From Pithys albifrons albifrons (taxonomy: Eukaryota > Chordata > Aves > Passeriformes > Thamnophilidae): DNA of 64,000 nt. The notes under the pieces are model-generated. The model made no database searches, was not told where the DNA came from, and saw only the letters and a list, made by a program, of their open reading frames with translations. Below are positions 33,901 to 46,158 of this stretch, piece after piece. The stretch lies in assembly GCF_047495875.1 (NCBI RefSeq), contig NC_092468.1:1835345-1899344 (forward strand). Reading direction: 5' to 3'. Positions within the stretch are counted from its first letter, which is position 1, and each line of letters opens with the position of its first letter. The position numbers and the translations under genes are program-made.

Positions 33901-36900
33901 TTGGGAAGGTGCTGGCTCACCCATTCCTGCTGCTCAGGGGGGCTCATGGAGCACATTCCATGGGGAGGTGCTGGCTCACCCATTCCTGCCGCTCAGAGGG
34001 GCTCATGGAGCACATTCCATGGGGAGGTGCTGGCTCACCCATTCCTGCTGCTCAGAGGGGCTCATGGAGCACATTCCATGGGGAGGTGCTGGCTCACCCA
34101 TTCCTGCTGCTCAGAGGGGCTCATGGAGCACATTCCATGGGGAGGTGCTGGCTCACCCATTCCTGCTGCTCAGAGGGGCTCATGGAGCACATTCCATGGG
34201 GAGGTGCTGGCTCACCCATTCCTGCTGCTCAGAGGGGCTCATGGAGCACATTCCATGGGGAGGTGCTGGCTCACCCATTCCTGCTGCTCAGGGGGGCTCA
34301 CGGAGCACATTCCATGGGGAGGTGCTGGCTCACCCATTCCTGCTGCTCAGGGGGGCTCATGGAGCACATTCCACGGGGAGGTGCTGGCTCACCCATTCCT
34401 GCTGCTCAGGGGGGCTCACGGAGCACATTCCATGGCAAGGTGCTGGCTGGAGCCCCTCTGGGGCTGCTGCCTCCCACCCCACTGGCTGCAGCAGCAAACA
34501 AACCCTCTGGCCTTCCCCCTCCTCTCTCCAGTTCCATGCACAGCTTGGAACAACAAACCTTTCAAACAAACATTGCTCTGCCATAAATATTCACCAAGGC
34601 CTCTCACAGCTTCGAACTGCATTTTGCTTAGAGCACAGTAATAGCTTTTCCAGAGGGGCGAGAACAAATGGAAGGAGAAACCCAGAGCACATTTACAGAT
34701 GGCACATGGGAAAACCCCCACTGCTAACCCAGTTTCCCTTCCTTTGTATTGTATGGAATACCCATCATGTCATATCCAGCAAAACACCATGGACTATGTG
34801 GTGAATGTGAGGTGTGGAATGAGCCACCAGTGGAAATGGAAAACATTCCAGGACACTGAGGCACTGCCAGACTCACAGTACGAGCTCAAGTAGAACTGAA
34901 CTGAGCTGTTGGTGGTTATAATGAGGCATAACTGAAATGCTTGTCAGTGCTGAAGGTGCCTCACAGATAAAGATGTGCAACACCTCAGTGCAAGTCATAT
35001 TTTCACCCTGCGCTTCATCCAACTTCAAAAAGCACTGAAATTGCTCAAACGAATTTGTAGTGCAGGGAATGCAGACAGAGCATCCCACACACCTGCAGGA
35101 CTCCTGGCAAAGCAGGAAGGCCCAGCAAGGGATCACAGAAGAGACTCCAAGGACACAGACCAACACTGCCAAGGAACAGCAGGAAAAGCAGCTCCACAGC
35201 AGGACCTGGGCAGGGTGAGGTGCAGCAGGAAGGGGCAGCAGGCTCTGAGCCCAGAGAGGTGTCCCTGCAAACAGCACCTCCATCAGAGCACTTGGTGAAT
35301 CCATCCCCTTCCCAGCCCCATCCAGGCACAGGGAAGAACCAGCCCAGCTGTGTTCCTGCAGCGATTCCCCCTGGAGCGAGGTGTTCCCTCGCTGCTGCAC
35401 AGCCACAGACAGCTCTGCCAGCCCCTCACTTGATGCTTTTCACAGCAAACCAAGACAAGGGAAAAATATCAGGAAGTTTTTCTTCATCAAATATGTATTT
35501 TAATGCCCTTTTGTCTTGATCTGTTTTAAATACAAAAAGGATCATGACAGCACATGCTGTGAGCTGTCTAAGCCTTTCGGGGGTTTCTGTGCACATCAAC
35601 TTAAGAGCAGGTAACGCAAAATGCAAACAGACCCCGGAGCTTCCTCCATCATCCCTGCTCTTTCCTCTCATTGCTTACATGGATTTACTGGACTTAAACA
35701 AAAAGCAGCCCTGAAGGCTTGAGGGATGTTTCACGCAGCCATAAACCCTCTTAAAGGGCCACACTTGCTCACTAACCCCCACATGGGACAGAATATCCCC
35801 CAAGGCAGCAGGAGCAGCAGCACACACCACGTGCTGTCCTGGAGCAGCCCCTTCCCTCCAGTACCTGCAGAAATGGCACACACTCCACAGGTCCTGCTAA
35901 CCCAGCCCCACACTGGGTCCCAAGGACACTGGCACGTGGAAGTGCAGGCATGGGAAGCGTGGCACAGCCTTGGACACCTCCACCAGCACAGCAGCAAAGT
36001 GCTGTCCATGCCAACCTGAGCTCTGAACCCCAGGAGGTTCCCCTTCCAGCATCCCAAAGGGCAGAGCAGCCCCTCTCTGCACATTCCCCTGAGGAGTTTT
36101 AGCCCCCAAGTTACACTGGATATTTTTAAAAATCAGTAGAGAAAATAGCACAAAATGGCTTAGTGCTAAATATTTATTCTACAACCCCATCCCTGTGCAC
36201 CATCTGCTCAGGCTGCAGCATCCCATGGTTTCCATGCAGCCAGCCAGTGTGCTGGTATGGCAACAGAGAGGACAAGCACAGCTCAGTGTCCAACTACCCA
36301 CAACACCGTGGCATTGCCTGGAAATCACAGGCACTGGAGAGACAAGACACAGTTTGTCTTCCAGGTGTGCAGTGTGTGCTGCAGCGGCCACCCTGAGCCT
36401 CTGCATTTGATGGAATGGTTTTCTGGGAATCCTCAAATAAGCAGAACCCCTCCCCAGGTCCTTGAAAGAAAACCCTCTCCAAAGACCTGCACTCTGCACC
36501 CCCAGGGGACAGCCTGGGGCAGGAGGTTGGGTTTGCAGCTCAGGACAGACACATCTGTGTGGCCACAGCCTGGTTTCCTGGGGGCTGGCAGGAGAAACAA
36601 TGGCACGTGGGATGTGCTGTGCCTGTGCTGCTCCCTCCCCGTGGCCAGAGCACAGGGTCTGCTGCTGACACATCCTCTGTGGGCTGCCCCACCCCAGGGT
36701 GAGCCTCAGGCTGCACAAACACCACCCTCACCTTCACTGCTGGGAACAGTGTCCTTGTTACCAGCACAGGCCACTCTTTACACCCTTGTGCCACTGCTGG
36801 TTCCTGATGGGCACATCTCCATGCCCACTTCATCCAAACCCATCCTCCTCTTTTGGTCACAAGCCTCTGCAGAACCCAGTTCTGGAGAATTTAAAGGACT

Positions 36901-39900
36901 GCTCTCCCTGATCATGCCCCAAAGAGGTCACCACGTGGAGCTGGTGTGGGCAGGTGTGGGCAGCAGCCCTTCCCTGGAGGGCTGTGGGGTCCAGCAGTGC
37001 CCTGCATGAGCCCAGGGACCACTGGAGGAGGAGGAGGAGGAGGAGGAGGAGGGGTGGGGGCCTGGCCATCGTGTCCCACAGTGCCACTGTGGGGAAGTGA
37101 CTCTGGACAGCACAGGTAGGAGCACACACAGCACTCACTGCTTTACTTTTGAGTGTAAGATATGTAAGAGGTTTTAAGGAGCAAAAAGCTGAATTGGGGG
37201 GAAAAAGGCACAGAAAGGCCAATCCAAGGTAGCACAATTACTGTCTATTTATACAACTGCTGTGAAGCCACAATTCATTGTGTATTATTGATAACTGCAG
37301 CATAATGTACTGAAGGTTTGCAGGGTGTTTCACAGAATGCAAGATATTCAGATTAAAAATGAGCCCATGTGCAAGAACACCATATTTTTGCATTGTCCAG
37401 GGTTGAAATCAGTCTTGTAATTAATTGTATGAAGTGTGATGCTTTCTCTCACAGCTAACTGTTAGAAAGTAAAATTAGCAAAACACAACCCAAGTCCTGC
37501 TGTCAGGTCAGGTCAGGTGTGAGCCCAGGGGCCTGATCCCTTCTGACAGTGGCAGGGTGAGCATCGTCCTCAGTGTCACACCCAGAGAGCCAAGAGCCCA
37601 CGGGACTGGCTGGAGAATGGTCCCTGTGTCACAGGGAGGAGAAGCAAAGCAGAAGGTGAGTGCTGCCCTGCCCCAGCTGCAGGAGCTGATCAGGGCACCC
37701 TGGCACAGCCTCTCACCAGGGACAAGTGGCACTTGGAGGGAGTGCAAACACCTGGAGTGGGCTGAGGATGAGAAAAGCACTGGAATGCACCCAGCCCAGG
37801 CAGCAGGGAGCGTGGCACAGCCAAGCACCCTCCTGGAGCAGCTGCAGGTGAGCTCCATCACGGGGAGCAGGGACAGGGACAGGCACAGAGCTGCTCTGCT
37901 GGCACAGCAGGGACACCCTCAGGGCTGGGGGCACGAACACAACCACACAAGCAGCTTCCAGAGCAGACCTGTGGGCTCTGCAGCTCTACAGCCACCACTG
38001 AGAATGAGAATACAAATGCATGCTCTTGTGGAAATTGTTTTACAACGTGGGTTATGTACAAATTCCAACTCTTATGTGTGGGTATGTTAAAAACAAGGCC
38101 CAGTTGCCAAGGAATCAGATTTTACTTGCCCAGTAGGTTTTTGATTTCCATCTATGTGAATATGCTTTACTATTGGCAAAAACATCTCCAAATTGCACCA
38201 ACTGCACTTCTTGAGTTCTGTGATCAGTCACTGCATAAAAATTGATTAGTGGAAGAGTCAAAGCACTTATGAAAACATACTCTGTATCTTGTGGGCAGAT
38301 AAATTCACTGAAGTGCTGGAGGAAAAACCACAACACACTAAGCCAGAGTCACTTTATATGCAGAGACAGAGAGATGCTCTACCTGAATCCAATCTGCTGT
38401 CAACCAGCTTTCCCATTAGTGTGAGCCTGTGCCATCCATCAGCAGCTGAGCCCACACTGTCCCAGCCATCCTTCTGCAACATCTTACACTGGTTGTGAGT
38501 AAAGCATTTGCTGTTTATCCTTCACAGAGACACAAAGCCCTAGTAGAGCCTTATCAATGTGCAGAACTGAGTTCCCAAGGCTGGCAGTGAGTCATGGAGT
38601 GCATGTGGTTAAATGCAGAGCCATTACATAAGAACAGCCCAAGATGCCCATTCTGTGCCAGCCCGGCTCTGCTGGGGGCACCAACACAAACACGTGTTTG
38701 TGAGGAGCACACAGGTGCTGCCAGGAAATTGGAGGGGCTGTGCCAGGCACACCTCCTGGGTACCAGTGCCAGCCCTGCAGAGCTGCGGGATGGAGGCCAT
38801 GGAGGTGACAATCCTGTGGCTCAGCCTCAGGGGACAATGCAAGGGGATGACCATGGGCTGCCGTTTTGGCACATCCACCAACAACCAGAAGGATAATGTG
38901 TTAGCAGCACTTTGCACTGGGCACTGGGGTAGGCAGGCTGCAGTCAGGCTGGCAAACAGATTTGCCCACCTGCAGAGTCCAGGAAGGAAGCCACACACTC
39001 CCCACAGGCACTGTGCTCCATCCAGATTTTATCTTGGAGCTGTTCCCCTGCAGTGAGAAAAGTGCTACAGCCCTCCAGCAGCAGGAACCTCTCAGAGGAA
39101 CAGAGGCCCAGCCCTCCCTGGGAAGGGTTCAGGACACCCTGAACTCCCAGACAGGACCGCAGGTTCATGAACTTCTTCAGAAGTACTTGCTTCTGGGAAG
39201 AAACAGCCACAGCCTTGTCCTTTCAGGCTTTAACAGAAACAGTTCAAGCAGAAGAGGAAGGTGTGTCAGTCATCTGGCACTCTCAGAGGCCACAGACCAC
39301 TGAGTTTTGGGCAAGCAGATGTAATTCTTTGTGAGCCATTCCCCTCAGACGGACAGACAGATGATTAAACACCTGTCACAGTCATGCAGGTCACAGTCAT
39401 GCAGGACAGGCTGGGGCTGGCAGGAAGTGTTTGGTACACAGCCCCTTTTTGTCAGGACTTTCACAGAAAGAAGAGCAGTGGTTTCTATTCAGTCCTGTAT
39501 GAGCCATACAGAAGTTGGTCCTACAAAATGCACTCAGCAAGTAGCCTGAATTCAGGGATTTTCCTGTTAAGGGGTATCAGGGGCTTTGTTAATAATAACA
39601 GAACATGCATGTCTCTAAACACTCCAGTATGGATTTCAAAATGAATGCCAGCAGGTTCTTCCTGAGGCACTGACGTTCCCACAGAGTAAGATGAATTGAC
39701 ACGTGTGGGTTCTCTCTCCGAGACACAGCATTGGTAGCACATCCATACTGTCATTTCTGGATTACAACTAAACTAGAGGAACACAACCCCATCCAGGTCC
39801 AGAATGGTGCACACATAAAAACTGGCAGGAAGTGTTTTCCCTTAGAGTAACACTTCAGAATACATTAAGCTGACATTCCTTCCTTGGCTGGGTGCAGGTT

Positions 39901-42900
39901 CGGGAAGCGCAGCTGGAACATCACAGCTCTTCAAAATACAGGTGAAGAGAAGATCTTGCACAGCCACAGGCAACCAATCCTCATTAGAAGTCTTTTCCTA
40001 TTACAAGCTGAAAAATGCACCTTCCTGCAGCCCCTGCCTGGTGCTCAGCACAATGCCTGGCTGTGCACAGACATTCCATCGGGATAGACGGACTCCAGCG
40101 GGATGGATGTTCAAATCATTTCCACAGCCAAGCAGTGAGAACACACCTATTTCTCCCAGGATTTGTGACAATCCTCCCTCCAGGGTGAGCTGCATTTTCC
40201 AGGAATCCCCAGCCTCAGAGTTCCCAGCTCCAGTGCTCCATTCCTGTTTGAGTCTTCCACAAAGAAAAACATGAGCTGCTCCAACTATCAGCCTCAGAAT
40301 TTCAAACTCGGGCATGTTAGAGCTCCCTTTCCCTGTTTATCCAACAAGTCAACCATCAGGGTGTAGTTTTGCCCTGTGGAACAGCTCTGGTGGAAACTGA
40401 AGCTGCCAACAACACTGCCAGGCTGGCACCTTGCAGTGAGCTCTGTGCACAACCCCTTCCACAGACAGGGACACACCGGGAGCTCTGCTGCCCCTGTGCC
40501 CCCTCCTGCCTGTGCCCACCAGTTCTGCAGCCACCAAAAACCAGCAGGAACCCCCCCTGGGACCAAAGCAAGGCTCTGCAGTATCTGCTGTGCTGCACAG
40601 CACCCCAGGGCTGATTTCAGGATGCCTCCTCAGCACTGGAGCTGCTGCTCTAACAGGGAGGGATCAACAATAGCTGGCTGCAGGCAGGCACAGCTCCTCC
40701 TTATACCCCCAGCTCTGTCCTGATGCTCCTAAATACCTCTCACAACCATCTCAGCTCACTTACCCGTGGTCTGCCACAGGAATGAAGGGTGCCTTGCTGA
40801 TTCCCTGCTCGCAGTTCCCACAGGCAGGTTGGGTCTGAATAATTACATGGCCTTCAGAGATTGTCAGAGCCCCTGCTGATGGCTCCTGTCACTGGGGAGT
40901 GGGGAGAGACACCTTGGAAATGCTGCCTGAGTGCACAGAGCCACTGCTCTGCTGCTCCCTCACTGCCTGGCAGAGGAAATCTCTGCACCTGGGCCAGGGG
41001 TGTCCCTGCAGAGAGCAGGGAGGAGCTGCCCTGTGACACCACCACAGCATTCTCTCTGGAAGAGGTTTCATCAAGGATGGCCCTGACATTGAGCTTTCCC
41101 CAGCTCTGTGGGCCAGAAAACAAATGTTTTCATTTTAAAATGTTAAAAAAGAAAACCAGTGGTATTTCAAGCAGCAAAGCATGTGAGCAGCAGTGTCTGC
41201 TGGGAGCACACCCAGGTGCAGTGACTGTGCTCATCCCTCCCTCCCTGGCCATGGAGCATCACCCCCCCTGCCCAGCACACAGCTGGGACCATGAGACCCA
41301 CCCAGGATGGGCTGTGCCCCTCGGGTGCCCTCACACACTGTGAGGGAGCTGTGCAGGTCTGAGAGCCCAGAGAAACCCTGGGCTCCCTGTTCAGAGGGCA
41401 GGAGAACAACAAATGGAAATATTCTGTGGTTCAGCACCCCCTGAATGTTTCCTGGCCCAATGCAGAGAGCTCCTTCTCCCAAACCCACCCAGAACCAGGT
41501 GTCCTTTGGGCTGTGCCACCCATCACACAAGCCCATTTCCTCCTCTTGGCTGAGGAATGACAATTCCCTGGGTCTCTTGCCAGGCTTGCCTGACCTCCTG
41601 CCAGGTCTGGCTCCAAACTCTGGCTTGACAGTGCCATAACTCCGTGGTGACACCAGGGAGCAGGAAGCTAATTCAGGACACACCTGCCAGTGCTCCCCCT
41701 CCACTGAGCAAAACACAAGGGTGGCAGAGCAGGTGTGGGTTTTAAAGCCTTTATTGCCACCACAATCTTTTGCCATGCTCGATCCTGGCAATTGTGTTTC
41801 CTTCCCAGACACCCAGTGGAGACCTCACAGCTTCCCCCTCCTCAGTTTGTTTTCTTGTAAATGGTCCAAACAGTCAAACCTTGTAAAAGTGGTGGAACCA
41901 AAATTTATTTGCTGCATTTACTTTTCAATGTGAGATATGCAAGAGGCTTAAGGAGCAAAAGGCTTGGGGTTTTTGGTGCTGAATCGGGGTGGGGGGAAGC
42001 ACAGAAAGCCTAATACAAGGTAGCACAATTATTGTCTATTGATACAAGTGCTGTGGAGCCACGATTCATCATGTGTTATTGATAATTGCAGCATAATGTA
42101 CCGAGGGGTTTGCAGGGTTTCTAACAGAAGGCAGGATTACAAATGAACTCAGCTGCAGAAGAATACTCTGCTTTTGCATTGGCCAGGGATGAAACCAGTC
42201 TTGTAACTGTACCAAGTGTGATGCTTTCTCTCACAGCTAATTCTTAGGAAGTAAAATTAGCAAAACACAGCCCAAGGGCTGCTGTCAGGTCAGGACAGGT
42301 GTGAGCCCAGGGACCTGATCCCTCCTGACAGCAGCAGGTCCCACCTCACAGCACCGGCGCAAAGCGGAGCCGCAGCAGAAACCCCGAGGTGAGGGAAGGC
42401 AGGCTGGCACCTCGCTGCCTTCCTGCCTCTGGCAGGTTTTCTCTGCCTCTGGAAAAAGTAGATCTCAGTAATTTACGGCTCTCAGCCTGCATCTAATACA
42501 GCAACCCCCCCGCCCAGGCTGTGAGAGGGCAGGGAAGGCAGGACTGCCACCCTGGCAAGGGGGATGCACACGGTGACAGACCGCGGGGGCACCGCGAGCA
42601 GGAGGAAGGTGTGACGGGACACACACAGGGGCTGAAGGCAAAATACCTCTTGGGCCCACGTCTTCTTCCCTGTAGGGAAGAGAACTCCAAAGGCTGGAGC
42701 CCTCCTCCTGCTTGCCCACGGAGGCAGGAGCCGGTGGGAGCACAGAGAGCAGCACAAGGGAGGGTGCTCAGCCAGCCACTGCCGTGGGTACGAGGTGTGC
42801 CCTGCCCTGCCCTCCCCGGTGCCCACAGAGCCTGCAGCTCGGGGGACACCCACAGCACCCACCCAGCCCATGCCACCCTCCCAAGCACACCTGCCCTGCA

Positions 42901-45900
42901 CAGGTCTCATCCACCTCCATAGGTAGGTTGTACCTGGGCTCAGAGCCCCCCGGGCTCCGCAGCACGGGAAGGAACCACCTCACGGGGAAACTGCTCCCTA
43001 CTGAGACCGACGCAAAGTGAAAACGACCCGAAATAAACTCCGGGCTTAGACACAGAAATCATATAGGCATCCAGGGCAGCTGAGGTTCTCCCAGCTGACT
43101 GGATACACCGAGCAGCCTCTGATCTCTCCTGCCAGCTATTATTGCCATTTCACGGACAGAGAACCATGGGAGGCAAAGAGAGTGCCTGGAGTACTGCTCC
43201 CTTCTGAGCACGCCAGCAAAAACAGCTTTGGGGAATTCAGACTGGGTTTGTCTCAATTATTCCTTCCATAGCCAAGTGGCTCTGAACGACTAAATTGCCT
43301 CTGTCGCTGAAGTAAGCAGATGTGATCCTGAATACACATGAGGAGACAACCTCCTCATCATGGCATGGGGAGCTTTGGTAATTTCTCAGTGTAAGTGCAC
43401 TTTAACAGAGCTGACATTGTCCAGGACCTTGGCCACTGATGGAAAATAATACTTCAAAGGCCCTTTTAATTGATGTAGAGCTTCCTGTACCCCAATACAG
43501 CTCTTAGGAGTCACAGCAAAGCACTTCCAAGAACCTGCTGAGGATTCCCAAGTCAGCATTACAGCACTGTGTTTATGGAAGATAACTCCCAACACTGTTT
43601 AATTACATCTCTGACCTCTGTACAATTTCCTATTATAGACCTCATTCTTACCCCTTTTAAGTCCAACTCAACTCATTCCAGAGGAGCGGGACACAAAGAG
43701 ATCCTTAGCTCTGAAATTTGCATTAGGAAATGAGGGGCAAGAGTGGAGCGCTTCTCCCCGGCTTCAGAAGATTGAACAAGGCAATGAAGTGTGTGCCTTC
43801 CTTCATTTCAAATCTCAGGTTCACAGGACAGAGGTCTCTCAAAGTTTCTTTTGCCATAAAGGAGGAATTAAGTCTGTACTTCTTCGAAAAGCTGTAACTA
43901 TTTTTAAACCTTAAGACTGCCACAGAGAAGGTAAGGGTTGGATGTGATCTCACGTGGTCCTTTCAAGAGGGAAGCAGCTCCCTGTAATGCCTGGAGACAC
44001 CAGTTCAGCCCTCCTTGAAGGCCTTCAAGGACCACCACTTCTCACCTTCTCCAGTACTCTGCTCCCCTACTTCATTTGTCTTCCTACAGTGTTTTCTAGT
44101 GTCCAAACCTAAACTCTCCTTGGTTACCTGCCAAGGCTGTGCAGAGGAGGACCAGAACACACTTTCCTTTGCAAGGCTCCCTAACACTTTGCAAAGCTCC
44201 CCTACCCTCCCTCCCTCCCTTGGTGTTTTACAGCCCAAACCTCTTTCCTTTTGCACACCCTTGTAAAGCATATTTTCTAAGCTGATCTCTGCCATCTCCC
44301 ACAGAACCTCCCCAGTTCTCCTACAGCTCCATAAAGTGCCCTGCTCAAAGCTCAGCCCATCAGCCTGGTTTGCTCATCACTGAGCTGAAGAGACTAATTA
44401 AATTGTGCACTTGCCACGCTGCTGGTAATGCATCCCCAGGCTCTGGGTTTCACTTTCCCCCTCCCAGGCCTCCTGGTGCTCACACACAGCCAGTGTGTGA
44501 CCCATCCTAATCCCAGATCCTGCTCCACAGTGTCACTGCTCCAGGTGTTCCCAGCTCCATGGTTGAGTTACCACCCCAGGACCATGCCCAGCTGACTTTG
44601 GGTACCATCTCCAGTTTAAAAGCACCATTTTGAGCTCTGATCCTGCTCCAGTGTGCTCACAAGCTCACATATCTTCATGGTGGTCACAAATAACTGAGAC
44701 CAGGGAAATTTTGGGAAGGAAGAGTATATCTAGGTCGTAACTTGAGGCCCTTTGTGTCATCGATGAAATGCCAGCGAGACATCTCTGTCCCTGTGCAGCA
44801 GGTGACTGTGGCACCTCCTCACACAGCCAGTTGTGCCACACAGTCCTCAGGGCACAGACAGAAAACACCCATTGTTCTGAACTGATGTCAAATGAACCCC
44901 ACAGCAAGACAAAATCCCCAGGATGTCTGTCTAATTCAAATAGAAGCTTGCATCCAAATAAAAGGTGGCTTTTAGGGTAGGTCCCCCCCATGAAACAAAA
45001 TTTGCTAAAAGTGCATGTGAAGGGTAATCCACGTAGCAGATTAAATTACAAGGAGAGATGGCAATGGATTTGAAAGGAGAATGGGATATCAGGAGTCCAG
45101 GGACACCTCCATCAGCATCAAGCAACCCTCACACAAGGGTCCAGCATTACCCCTGACCATCCAGGCTTTAAAATCTCCTGAACACAACACGACCCAAGCA
45201 CGCGGCTCCATCACCATTTCCTGACCTCGCATCAACACGCTGCTGGGAAAGCTGCTCTTCAAGGCTCGAAGTGATCAATTATTCATCAAACTATGTTTGG
45301 ACATCCACAGTTCAATCCCAGCCTCCATGATTAGGCACATCAGGATCTTGAATACAGATATTAAAGCAGTCGGGTGCCTTTACACCAGAGTTGGATCAAC
45401 ACTGGATTTTGAAACTATCTGCTATATATAGCCATAAGCGGTTCCCTCTCTACTCGGGGGGTTCACGGCTGTGAAAAGGAAACCATTGTAAGGGAGGATG
45501 CAGCAGCTGGTGCGAAGGACAGCGGTGCCCGGCAGCAGGCAGTGCCACTGCCCACTCTCCGGCGCCTCCCGGTGCGAGGGGCGCGGGCACCCCGGGGACC
45601 CTCGGGCAGCAGCGCCGGGGCGGGGGTCCCGCTGCGGCGGCCGCGGCAAGGACAGCTCCGGCAGCGGGACGGGACGGGACGGGCCAGGGCGGGACGGGCG
45701 CTGGGAGCGCGCGGGGACCCACAGGACATTGGGGACATTGGGGCCCGGCGCCCCCCGCCCGCTCCGCGCCCCCTCACTCACAGTGGCACCATCCCAGGTG
45801 GCAGCACCAGTGCAGGCGGAAGCAGCGGCCGTGGCTGTGCGTGGCGCAGAGCGAGAGCCCGTCGCAGGGCTGGAAGTCGGGTCTGCCCGCGCAGCTGCGG

Positions 45901-45956
45901 GCGAGCGCCTGAGCCTCGTCCAGCTTCTCGCTCTTGGCCGCCGCCGCCCCGCTCAT
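27374..45956 (-). CDS. C3orf70: C3orf70 homologue (UPF0524 family), two coding exons
   Basis: The gene encodes a vertebrate-conserved protein of the UPF0524 family whose biochemical role is not known; zebrafish work has linked it to neural development. The joined exons (45956-45782, 27930-27374) give 732 bases, 243 residues plus stop, versus 250 in human. Seen in the sequence: a short Ala/Lys N-terminus; a Cys/His-rich region at about residues 31-59 (CDGLSLCATHSHGRC and LHWCCHLGWCHC) that looks metal-binding; a Pro-rich middle; a conserved segment FIDNYRVKCINGKMCYVQ; a Ser/Glu-rich acidic region (SSPSSSEDSGIN, ELSSEEDYSPDSSWEPDE); and the C-terminus EVIETIETTV. There is no signal peptide or membrane segment. 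Promoter is the CpG island at 45480-46400. Identity is secure; function is not. Confidence 0.95.
28897..28998 (-). mobile_element. CR1 LINE 3' end fragment
   Basis: On the plus strand it reads CAGAATGGCCTGGATTGGGA ... GATCACCGAGCTCCAACTCC ... GGGACACCTCCCACTAGACC, which is the reverse complement of a CR1 3' end. It is a short, 5'-truncated and diverged copy with no coding content. Confidence 0.85.
29100..29490. promoter_or_regulatory. Intronic CpG-rich patch
   Basis: This stretch is clearly denser in CG dinucleotides than the surrounding intron and has no tandem-repeat structure. It could be an orphan CpG island or alternative first-exon promoter inside C3orf70, or merely a locally GC-rich region. 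I find no clear first exon or conserved peptide in it. Confidence 0.4.
31933..32012 (+). repeat. 15-bp tandem repeat
   Basis: Five consecutive copies of CAGCAGGGCAGGGGC (one with an A substitution) plus partial flanking copies. A small intronic VNTR candidate. Confidence 0.95.
33772..34445 (+). repeat. 59-bp minisatellite
   Basis: About eleven copies of a 59-bp unit containing GGGGCTCATGGAGCACATTC and GGGGAGGTGCTGGCTCACCC; the first two copies are degenerate. Because 59 is not a multiple of 3 and the unit lacks stops on the plus strand, each reading frame cycles through all three unit frames and all stay open. This explains three overlapping ORFs of 246-388 codons. Confidence 0.96.
37022..37052 (+). 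repeat. (GGA)n microsatellite
   Basis: About nine uninterrupted GGA/GAG triplets followed by GGGGTGGGGG. A purine-only tract, likely polymorphic. Confidence 0.95.
37139..37556 (+). repeat. Duplicated intronic block, copy A
   Basis: About 418 bp that aligns in direct orientation with 41912-42338 at roughly 80% identity by eye. Shared landmarks in the same order: AAGAGG...TTAAGGAGCAAAA, AAGGTAGCACAATTA, GCAGCATAATGTAC, GTGTGATGCTTTCTCTCACA, GTAAAATTAGCAAAACACA, GCTGTCAGGTCAGG and GTGAGCCCAGGG. There is no coding potential and no tail or LTR feature I can see. It may be an unrecognised repeat family or a local duplication. Confidence 0.9.
41912..42338 (+). repeat. Duplicated intronic block, copy B
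   Basis: About 427 bp, the partner of 37139-37556, 4.78 kb downstream in the same intron. It has a short insertion (GGGTTTTTGGTGCTG) near its start and scattered substitutions. Similarity stops sharply at both ends: the flanks of A and B do not match. Confidence 0.9.
45782..45956 (-). CDS. C3orf70: C3orf70 exon 1
   Basis: The exon starts at ATG 45956-45954 in a GC-rich context (G at -3) and encodes MSGAAAAKSEKLDEAQ through the Cys/His-rich GWCHC segment. It ends at 45782 with a perfect GTGAGT donor (45781-45776 on the minus strand), one base into a cysteine codon. Reading through the donor meets TGA almost at once, which supports the splice site. Human C3orf70 has a slightly longer N-terminus. 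Confidence 0.95.
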
Positions 45957-46000
45957 GGCGCCGCCGCTCCGCCCGCAGCCCCCGCGCCGCAGCGGCCAGA

Positions 46001-46056
46001 GGAGGAGGAGGAGGAGGAGGCTGAAGAGGAGGAGGAGGAGAAGGAGGAGGAGAAGG
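46001..46056 (+). repeat. GGA/GAA-rich purine tract in C3orf70 5' region
   Basis: An imperfect (GGA)n tract interrupted by GCTGAA and GAA. On the C3orf70 sense strand it reads as a pyrimidine (TCC) tract about 45-100 bases upstream of the start codon, so it is probably in the 5'UTR or core promoter. Confidence 0.85.
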
Positions 46057-46158
46057 CGCCGAGCCGCAGCGGGGACCGCCCGCCCGCCCAGCGCCGCGGG
46101 GGCAGCGCCGCGGGCAGGGCCCGACCGCCCGCCCCCTCCGCCCCGCCCCGTGGCACCG

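Larger units (their letters stand above)
27931..45781 (-). other. C3orf70 intron (17.85 kb)
   Basis: The single coding intron. It holds a CR1 end (28897-28998), a CpG-rich patch (29100-29490), a 15-bp repeat (31933-32012), the 59-bp minisatellite (33772-34445), a GGA tract (37022-37052) and the duplicated block (37139-37556, 41912-42338). Elsewhere it shows unique DNA with some AT-rich stretches that could be conserved non-coding elements (for example 28250-28620, 32380-32740, 35440-35680, 43200-43620, 44900-45430). I see no additional exon. Confidence 0.7.

Noticed and set aside
33638..34804. 388-codon ORF and two overlapping ORFs
   Set aside because: Artefact of the 59-bp minisatellite, which is open in all three frames.
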